This document shows positions 57,596 to 64,000 of a stretch of DNA of 64,000 nt, in pieces. Each line of letters opens with the position of its first letter. Within the stretch, counting starts at the first letter, position 1. The translations under genes were made by a program, and so were the position numbers. Source of the DNA: Mortierella alpina (Eukaryota > Mortierellomycota > Mortierellomycetes > Mortierellales > Mortierellaceae). The DNA is taken from the NCBI GenBank assembly GCA_029449245.1, contig JANATF010000003.1, positions 310,001 through 374,000 of the forward strand, given 5' to 3'. The notes beneath the pieces were generated by a model. That model was not told the origin of the DNA. It ran no database searches and was given only the letters and a program-made list of their open reading frames with translations.

Positions 57596-60500
57596 CTACG
57601 GCTCTTCCAGAGATATCTGTTTGCTGAAAGCGCCGCGTTGTTCTAAGAGTTTCCTATTTGTACCGCTTAAACCCTGCGTGTTCAAGATGTTGGTATCTGA
57701 TACAACAAGCTGGTCATGCAAAGAGATCCAGACTAGGTGCACAGACACGGGATGACAGGTTCCTTTGACCTTCCACATACGAACGGATTTATCGCCGCAG
57801 CCAGTTAATAAGTGACTGCCGTGTGCACTTGCGCTCCATGCGATCGACAAGATCCAACCACGGAAACCCTTTACAGTAGCCAAACAAAGACTTGATTTCA
57901 CATCCCAGAGCCGCACCGTCTTGTCGTCACTGCCCGAGGCAATCTGCTGGCCACTTGGTGAAAACACCACGCTGTTAACATCGCCGGTGTGGCCGCTTAG
58001 GATGGCACCGGGTGCACCGGTTTGTGCGTCCCAGAGCCGCACCGTGTTGTCGGAACTGCCCGAGGCAATCTGCTGGCCACTTGATGAAAACACCACGCTG
58101 TTAACATCGCCGGTGTGGCCGCTTAGGATGGCACCAGGTGCACCGGTTTGTGCGTCCCAGAGCCGCACCGTCCTGTCCCAATTGCCCGAGGCAATCTGCT
58201 CGCCACTTGGTGAAAACACCACGCTGTTAACATCGCCGATGTGGCCGCTTAGGACGGCACCGGGTGCACCGGTTTGTGCGTCCCAGAGCCGCACCGTGTT
58301 GTCGGAACTGCCCGAGGCAATCTGCTGGCCGCTTGGCGAAAACACCACGCTTGTCACAGAGCTGGTGTGGCCGCTTAGGATGGCACCAGGTGCACCGGTT
58401 TGTGCGTCCCAAAGCCGCACCGTGTTGTCGTAACTGCCCGAGGCAATCTGCTGGCCGCTTGGCGAAAACACCACGCTGTTAACAGAGCCGGTGTGGCCGC
58501 TTAGGATGGCACCAGGTACACCGGTTTGTGCGTCCCAGAGCCGCACCGTGTTGTCTCCACTGCCCGAGGCAATCTGCTGGCCGCTTGGCGAAAACACCAC
58601 GCTTCTAACATAGGAGGTGTGGCCGCTTAGGATGGCACCAGGTACACCGGTTTGTGCGTCCCAGAGCCGCACCGTCTTGTCCCAACTGCCCGAGGCAATC
58701 TGCTGGCCGCTTGGCGAAAACACCACGCTGAGAACATAGCCAGTGTGGCCGCTTAGGATGGCACCAGGTGCACCGGTTTGTGCGTCCCAGAGCCACACCG
58801 TCTTGTCCCAACTGCCCGAGGCAATCTGCTGGCCGCTTGGCGAAAACACCACGCTGTTAACAGAGCCGGTGTGGCCGCTTAGGATGGCACCGGGTGCTCC
58901 GGTTTGTGCGTCCCAGAGCCGCACCGTAAGGTCGGAACTGCCCGAGGCAATCTGCTGGCCGCTTGGCGAAAACACCACGCTGTTAACAGAGCCGGTGTGG
59001 CCGCTTAGGATGGCACCAGGTGTACCGGTTTGTGCGTCCCAGAGCCGCACCGTGTTGTCGTAACCGCCCGAGGCAATCTGCTGGCCACTTGGCGAAAACA
59101 CCACGCTTGTCACAGAGTGGGTGTGGCCGCTTAGTTTGAGTGTCTTCTCCCAAGTTGCGGTGTTGTACAAGCTAATTGTGCCACTGTTGAGACCTACAGC
59201 AAGTGTTGTCCTATCTGGAGAGTACGCGCACGATAACACTTGGCTTTCTTCCTCAAGATACGGATATTCGCCAAATCGGACGTCCTCCATCTGCGTGTTG
59301 CTCAAATCTGCCTGACGCAACCAGATATTGCGAAGGTTGGCGCCTCTCAAATCTGCTTCTTGCAGTTGAGCTGAATCGAACTGTCCACCACTCAGGTCAG
59401 CGCCGGGAATTTTGATAGCTGCTAGATTGGCCCCAATGAATGTCACGCCGGCCCGAACCAAGATAGTGATGGCATTGGCTGCTGCTTGGCTAGCCGAGAC
59501 GTCTGTTTTCGATTGCTCGACAAATTGATGAAGTCGTTGTCGGAACCCAGAATCGTCTTGGGCGTGCTCGGCTAGGAATTGGACAATCGACAGCTCGTTG
59601 ACAATGATCCTTTGGCTTAGAGGGTGTTCGGCCAGATCTCGAGAAATATCAGACAGTGCATCTGACTCACTGGTCTCTCGTATGTGTCGAGAGTAAAAGT
59701 ACTCTAACAACGAGCGATGAAGGAAACGGTGCTGGACACCTGAACGCGACAGCGGACTGGACTCTCGGAGGAGCGTGATATCTGGTTTTGGTCCGAAGAA
59801 CTCGACCTTCCATGTCCCTTTGTCGCTTCTTTGCGTGTACTGGACAACTGGATTTCCATCCTGCTCCTTGAATATAGCAGCCGCGAGGTTCTTGAGAAAG
59901 TCCACGGCGATTGCGGCAAAATCGTCCTCAAGTAGTTCCTGTCGTGCGCTGTCTGCCTCCGCCGATAGTTTGATCGTCCTCAGTCGTCGTTTGCTGATGT
60001 CCAGCCATTGATCGATGAAAGAGTTGTAGAGAGTCAGACGAGTCACTTTGAGCTTGGTGATATCGGTTCCGTCCTTGACCACGCCAGGCAATGCACTCAG
60101 CGACAGAGAAAGAAGAAAAGGGTTCTTGACCAGCTCCATCAAGTTGGGGATCGACTTCAGCTTATCCATATAGTTCTCAGAACTCCAGACGGGTCCATCA
60201 CCAATCAGCTTGTGTACCTCTGGATCTCGCACAAACTGATCAACATAGTCCCGAATCTGGTCTCTTGAGAAAGGAACAATGGCGGCCTCCATGAACAGGT
60301 TAGCACCAGAGGTGCTGTAGCGATCATTCTGTTGAGGACGGAATTGGTCGCGATAGTCCTGTCCAAGATAGGTGCTCCTGCAGCTTATAATCATTTTGGT
60401 GTCTGCTTGTCCCTCTTGGTTGAGCATATTCTCCGAGTGCAGGTTGACTTTGAGTTGGGTTTCGTCGTAACCATCGCAAATCAGGATCATCTTCCGATTC

Positions 60501-62680
60501 TCCTTCAGCTCTTTGATCTTGTCCTCCTTGAGTTTGTGCTTCCGCAATTGCTCACCAATGATATCCCAATAGCTTCCGGCCACAGCAGGCAGGTTGATGA
60601 ATAGCGGTATGTGGCCACCTGGCTTGTAGTTGTTCCAAAGCTCGTGCTCAAGGTGTCTGTTGAATGTTGATTTTCCTGCTCCTGAATCACCCAGTATCAA
60701 GAATACCTGTCCGTCGCTCTCGAGAAACTCTTTGATCGTCTCCATGAGTGGTAGAGCATCCTTGTCAGCAGCCTGAAGGTTGGCTTTGGCCCGAGGAGGG
60801 GTGTACACGGTCTGGCTGTACTCTTTGAGTCGTCTGAGGCGGAGGTCATTGAGATCGTACTCAAGGTAAGGAATGTCTTGGACTAGGGCCAGAAGTGGCG
60901 ACTTCATTGGGATAGGGAGGTGAGACCTCAATGGGTAGGGATGCGTGACGATGGTAGAGCCATTGTTCAATGAGACCTGCAGAAAAGCAAGGGCCACGTC
61001 TCTGACTGCATGATCAGGCACCTCCGAGATCTTGCCAAGAATGGTCAGCATCCAAGACCTGACGCTGTCGTCCTGAGCCCAATCAGCATCATTCAAGTAC
61101 AGATCTTCCAGAAAACTGACAGCTTGCTCACGGATGCAGGACTCCCATTCATCATCAATCACAATCTCGCCCAGGAGCTGACTTACACCCCACTGGAATC
61201 GAGGATCACGACGGCAAGGAGCCTCTCGAACCAGCTTGCTGAAACAGACAAATTGGCCTGCCCGACAGAGAGCTGCAGCGGTAAGTACGGCTGGGTACCA
61301 CGGATGCTTGTGGCCCGAGACAAGGCCCGCTCTGAGACTATCGAACAGTCCACGCCCACTGTCAATCAATGAGCTGATGCCTTCGTAGCTGGACTTGGCA
61401 ATCCCATAAGTCTCCTCGACAGTCTTTTGCATCTGCACGAGACCTTCGAGTAGTCCGTCAAAGTTCAACTGAATGACTCCCGACACCTTGATAAGGCTCT
61501 CTGCGGCTCCTAGGGAGTATCGCATGATGGTTCGAAGGGTGGATTCGTCATCTGGAACATACTGCAAAGCCTGGAATGCGTACAGTGCTTGATACATCAG
61601 ATATGGGTCCGAGCTGGATTGCAATCCTGAAAGAACTGAGGCCAGAGGCTCCCTTTCCTCGACACGAGATAGATCTTTGACTTTGTGCTCTGGCTCGGCC
61701 ATGACATCAAGGAGGCGCGAGACAGCCAAGGTTAAATGATACTGATGCTCCGACGACTGCTGATGGGTGTCTCCAAGGCGTTTTCTCAGAATACTCAAGA
61801 TCTTGACAAGATCATCGGCGTGAAGATACGCCGGCGCGGCACACTGGACCAACTGGACGAGACCTTGGAGCAGATCAACATCCAGAAGAACAGACTCTTG
61901 GAGCTCCGAAATAAAGCAATTGAGCAACTTGCGGTAGTGTGCCTGATCGAGGACAGAGCCAAGGAGAACGACTTCAGACACAGCGACCGGATCCTTGACA
62001 GCATTCTTGATAAATTCCTCAACGATGCGTGACCCCAACCAGCGGAGGTGCTCTTGCTTGATTGGGTTCTGTTCAATGGCTCTGATCCATTCCTGCTGTG
62101 TATCATCGGACAGCGTGGTCCACGACGCTTCGTTTGGGAGATCTGAGGCACTTTCGAGACCTTCGCGCTGCAAGGGAGAAGCCATGTTCTTTGGGAGAAG
62201 GCTGATGTACAAAGCGAGCTGGGATGTGCTGTCGATGCGCGCATCCAGTTCTGGTGATGTGATTCTAGTGGATGGTTTGGTAACGTTCTCCGAAAAGATA
62301 TTCAAACGAGCCTCAGTCTTGCCGAGCGTGGGCTGTGACCCCGTTCCAGGGCTGCCAATTTTGAGACTGTAGACTGCAGAGGTGATGTCGGTGCTAGCAG
62401 CTCGAGTGTGGCGGAACTTTGTTTTAGATGGACCATCTTGCATCGTGACCTTATCCTCATGTTTGGTTGACCAAAAGAAGTTTCGAATTTTGTCCCGCTT
62501 CTTGGTTTTCTGGGACGAGATGGATTTATCGTCGCCACCGGAACTCAAGCTGGCTTGCTGAGACGATACAGTTGCGGCGCCATGGCTGACAGATCGACCA
62601 TGGGCGGTCAATGACGGTGTCAATGAGTTGTTTGTAGATCTCCCGATGTCGGGTGGTGAACTATTGAGTGGATTGCTCAT
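57596..62680 (-). CDS. NLR-like STAND protein: ARM-like, NACHT, pentapeptide repeats, 10 WD40 repeats
   Basis: One 1694-aa frame, paralogous to the 1816-aa protein along its full length. It has the same layout: disordered basic N-terminus, ARM-like helical region, and NACHT with Walker A at 664-672 (GDSGAGKST), Walker B MILICDGYDE and KMIISCRSTYLGQDYRDQF. Pentapeptide-like repeats (GADLSGG, EADLRG, GANLRN, QADLSN) follow. Ten near-identical WD40 units lie at 1184-1603, then a degenerate last blade. The N-terminus carries a 4-residue insertion (SLTPSLTAHG versus SLTANG). Variants at the repeat surface positions differ from copy 1, with many GSVNS, GDVNS and W/S/D at position 24. Both copies keep all NACHT residues, so both are probably functional, with different binding surfaces. 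Confidence 0.9.
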   Translation of the reverse strand: MSNPLNSSPPDIGRSTNNSLTPSLTAHGRSVSHGAATVSSQQASLSSGGDDKSISSQKTKKRDKIRNFFWSTKHEDKVTMQDGPSKTKFRHTRAASTDITSAVYSLKIGSPGTGSQPTLGKTEARLNIFSENVTKPSTRITSPELDARIDSTSQLALYISLLPKNMASPLQREGLESASDLPNEASWTTLSDDTQQEWIRAIEQNPIKQEHLRWLGSRIVEEFIKNAVKDPVAVSEVVLLGSVLDQAHYRKLLNCFISELQESVLLDVDLLQGLVQLVQCAAPAYLHADDLVKILSILRKRLGDTHQQSSEHQYHLTLAVSRLLDVMAEPEHKVKDLSRVEEREPLASVLSGLQSSSDPYLMYQALYAFQALQYVPDDESTLRTIMRYSLGAAESLIKVSGVIQLNFDGLLEGLVQMQKTVEETYGIAKSSYEGISSLIDSGRGLFDSLRAGLVSGHKHPWYPAVLTAAALCRAGQFVCFSKLVREAPCRRDPRFQWGVSQLLGEIVIDDEWESCIREQAVSFLEDLYLNDADWAQDDSVRSWMLTILGKISEVPDHAVRDVALAFLQVSLNNGSTIVTHPYPLRSHLPIPMKSPLLALVQDIPYLEYDLNDLRLRRLKEYSQTVYTPPRAKANLQAADKDALPLMETIKEFLESDGQVFLILGDSGAGKSTFNRHLEHELWNNYKPGGHIPLFINLPAVAGSYWDIIGEQLRKHKLKEDKIKELKENRKMILICDGYDETQLKVNLHSENMLNQEGQADTKMIISCRSTYLGQDYRDQFRPQQNDRYSTSGANLFMEAAIVPFSRDQIRDYVDQFVRDPEVHKLIGDGPVWSSENYMDKLKSIPNLMELVKNPFLLSLSLSALPGVVKDGTDITKLKVTRLTLYNSFIDQWLDISKRRLRTIKLSAEADSARQELLEDDFAAIAVDFLKNLAAAIFKEQDGNPVVQYTQRSDKGTWKVEFFGPKPDITLLRESSPLSRSGVQHRFLHRSLLEYFYSRHIRETSESDALSDISRDLAEHPLSQRIIVNELSIVQFLAEHAQDDSGFRQRLHQFVEQSKTDVSASQAAANAITILVRAGVTFIGANLAAIKIPGADLSGGQFDSAQLQEADLRGANLRNIWLRQADLSNTQMEDVRFGEYPYLEEESQVLSCAYSPDRTTLAVGLNSGTISLYNTATWEKTLKLSGHTHSVTSVVFSPSGQQIASGGYDNTVRLWDAQTGTPGAILSGHTGSVNSVVFSPSGQQIASGSSDLTVRLWDAQTGAPGAILSGHTGSVNSVVFSPSGQQIASGSWDKTVWLWDAQTGAPGAILSGHTGYVLSVVFSPSGQQIASGSWDKTVRLWDAQTGVPGAILSGHTSYVRSVVFSPSGQQIASGSGDNTVRLWDAQTGVPGAILSGHTGSVNSVVFSPSGQQIASGSYDNTVRLWDAQTGAPGAILSGHTSSVTSVVFSPSGQQIASGSSDNTVRLWDAQTGAPGAVLSGHIGDVNSVVFSPSGEQIASGNWDRTVRLWDAQTGAPGAILSGHTGDVNSVVFSSSGQQIASGSSDNTVRLWDAQTGAPGAILSGHTGDVNSVVFSPSGQQIASGSDDKTVRLWDVKSSLCLATVKGFRGWILSIAWSASAHGSHLLTGCGDKSVRMWKVKGTCHPVSVHLVWISLHDQLVVSDTNILNTQGLSGTNRKLLEQRGAFSKQISLEEP
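57872..59131 (-). repeat. 126-bp tandem array, 10 units, encoding WD40 repeats
   Basis: Ten in-frame 126-bp units with the same consensus as the array at 25126-26763. Unit positions 5, 6, 8, 24 and 26 carry most of the differences. A few framework changes are seen: VWLWD in unit 3, GHIGD and EQIASGN in unit 8, SSSG in unit 9. Confidence 0.95.
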
Positions 62681-62696
62681 GGCAGTTGTCTTGATG

Positions 62697-62785
62697 CTGC
62701 ATCCATTGCAATAGAGACAATACGGTTAGCACTTGCTAAGAGCAAATGAAGATACTGGTTTTGAAAAGCTATAGGCTGCTCTTAC
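62697..62785 (-). other. 5'-leader intron of NLR copy 2
   Basis: Donor AAAG|GTAAGAGC and acceptor GATGCAG|CATC at the same places as in copy 1, although the interior has diverged. Confidence 0.55.
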
Positions 62786-63472
62786 CTTTAGTAAAGTCAA
62801 AGCTACCACACCGACGATAAGAGGAGAACAACGAAGGCTTCAAAATGTCACAATGAGGTTCAAGGACGGTAGCACTAAGGCACGTATCAAGTAAACACAA
62901 CTGATCATGTTAGCGACCATACAAGTATCCATGGCTAATTCAATTGCGTGTATTCATGTGTATTGCAATACCTGGAGAGAGACACGAGAGAGCGTTCTCC
63001 AAGAGCGATAGCAGTATCTGTCGGTCTGAGATGACTCAAGAACAATGTCTTTGTACGCAAGAGTTCGATTCCTTGGTGGTCAAAGGCGGTCAAGTTACGG
63101 CAAGATATCAATGGTCACCATATGTGGATTAGCAAGAAGTTTGCAGTGTAGGTGCAACCCATTATCACTACATCCGACTCCATCCTCAAGCAAAATCTCA
63201 CACTTACAGGTTCTTGATTGCAATTTTGATGCTCTTTGGAAAAATAGGTGTATCGATGGAGAGAAAGAAGAGAACAAGGTACGAAAATATTTAAGAGCGT
63301 GGGAGCGGTACTCAGTCTTAATCTTCGCCCTCGATCCTTCTTGTGTACCTCGAGCATTTTTCAATGGTTATGGTGAGCATGAATATGCAGGGGCATCTAG
63401 TACCAGCCACATACCGTCTGCTCGCTCTTGTATTCTTCAAATCGCGCCGCCTACCTCCACATCTTGATCGAC

Positions 63473-63867
63473 AGCGCAACTGGCTTCCAAAAAATGGGTG
63501 CGCTGAGCGCTAGTCCGAATTTTCACTTGTGCTCATACAGCTGCACATCCCTGTCCTACCACTATCCGATTTGGCAATCCTGTGGGAGCGACACGCGATC
63601 TGCGACCTGAAGCAGAACGGGGCTCACGCGAAAGCATTATTTCTTATGAGGAAGGACAGAGATCGCATTTGAGCGGCAATCCCATTGATACTGATACGCG
63701 TGCCCGTGGCATAGAGTAATGTTCACACTACATTTGTTGTGGCAAACCAACAGTGAGATTACAGAGAAGAGAAAAGAACACACGTCGAATGACTGGAAGG
63801 AGGCCATGCAGATATTAGCAACGAGATACACGAAAGAGAACAAAGAAAAGGAAGTAGCAGCACCCAT
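63473..63867. other. Unique sequence beyond the duplication
   Basis: Similarity with copy 1 ends near 63472. No gene recognised before the partial gene at the right edge. Confidence 0.45.
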
Positions 63868-64000
63868 TCAAGATGAATGCGTGGTGTTCTGAGCCGCTTG
63901 GAGCTCCCTACGAAGCTGCCGCACCGACATTTCTAGACTTCGCCGCTCCTCCGCCTCTTTCCCGCGTTCTCTTTCTCCTCGCAGAGCTCGGCCATCACTC
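63868..64000 (-). CDS. Partial gene: C-terminal end of a coiled-coil protein
   Basis: From the window edge a frame stays open for 43 codons and ends in TGA at 63870-63868. It encodes a highly charged heptad-rich tail (RERERGKEAEERRSLEMSV, then RQLRRELQAAQNTTHSS). The Glu/Arg-rich composition and Leu spacing fit a coiled coil. The start and most of the gene lie beyond the window, so no family can be named. Confidence 0.55.
   Translation of the reverse strand, partial: SDGRALRGERERGKEAEERRSLEMSVRQLRRELQAAQNTTHSS

Larger units (their letters stand above)
56985..63472. repeat. Segmental duplication, copy 2
   Basis: Direct repeat of 24225-31110 with the same gene order, leader intron and promoter. 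About 26 kb of unrelated sequence separates the copies. Confidence 0.9.

Noticed and set aside
57921-58433. Long plus-strand open frames across both WD40 arrays
   Set aside because: They are repeated shadows opposite the array, made open by its period of three-fold length; they have no start context, splice sites or domain.

Overview
This is a eukaryotic, fungal window. Most genes carry short GT-AG introns (about 80-260 nt) with GTAAGT-type donors, promoters are CT-rich, and several start sites sit downstream of TATA boxes. The gene families point to an early-diverging fungus of the Mortierella type (Mortierellomycota): WD40/TRP-like ion channels, ARM-NACHT-pentapeptide-WD40 proteins, F-box/LRR relics and DUF3712 membrane proteins. 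The lineage is inferred from family content only. No rRNA, tRNA, CRISPR array or intact transposon was recognised.

Layout. 1-680: truncated, decayed copy of the 3' end of the DUF3712 gene. 862-2673 (-): bestrophin-like anion channel. 3788-6505 (-): intact DUF3712 membrane protein. 6.5-9.7 kb: gene-poor. 9698-11409 (+): GIT1-like MFS permease. 11869-13857 (-): coiled-coil protein of unknown function. 16533-23556 (+): three housekeeping genes, homogentisate 1,2-dioxygenase, CYP51 and allantoicase, each with its own TATA box. 24.2-31.1 kb: duplicated block with an asparagine-synthase relic (+) and a 1816-aa NLR-like STAND protein (-). 31277-31453 (-): a 58-aa protein gene. 31932 to about 36809 (-): TRP-like channel with a WD40-like N-terminal part. 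37-39.4 kb: relics of a TRP-like channel and an F-box/LRR protein. 39521-45954: HAD phosphatase (+), VPS25 (+), ETF alpha (-), EI24/RRT8-type membrane protein (+). 47439-50550 (+): HMG-box/AT-hook protein resembling the INO80 subunit NHP10. 51724-54637 (+): MATE transporter. 54822-55368 (-): small unknown protein. 57.0-63.5 kb: second copy of the relic-plus-NLR block (1694-aa NLR). 63868-64000 (-): 3' end of a coiled-coil gene running off the window.

The most interesting part is the pair of directly repeated NLR genes. Each has an ARM-like helical N-terminal half, a NACHT NTPase, pentapeptide repeats and an array of nearly identical 42-residue (126-bp) WD40 repeats. The arrays have 13 and 10 repeats. 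The whole 122-aa length difference equals three repeats minus one 4-aa N-terminal insertion. Variation is confined to a few positions in each repeat, the pattern known from fungal heterokaryon-incompatibility receptors (HET-E/HET-D). The upstream 5'-leader intron and the downstream asparagine-synthase relic were copied with the gene, so this is a segmental duplication that has since diverged mainly by repeat turnover. The metabolic genes are standard single-function genes and do not form an obvious pathway cluster.
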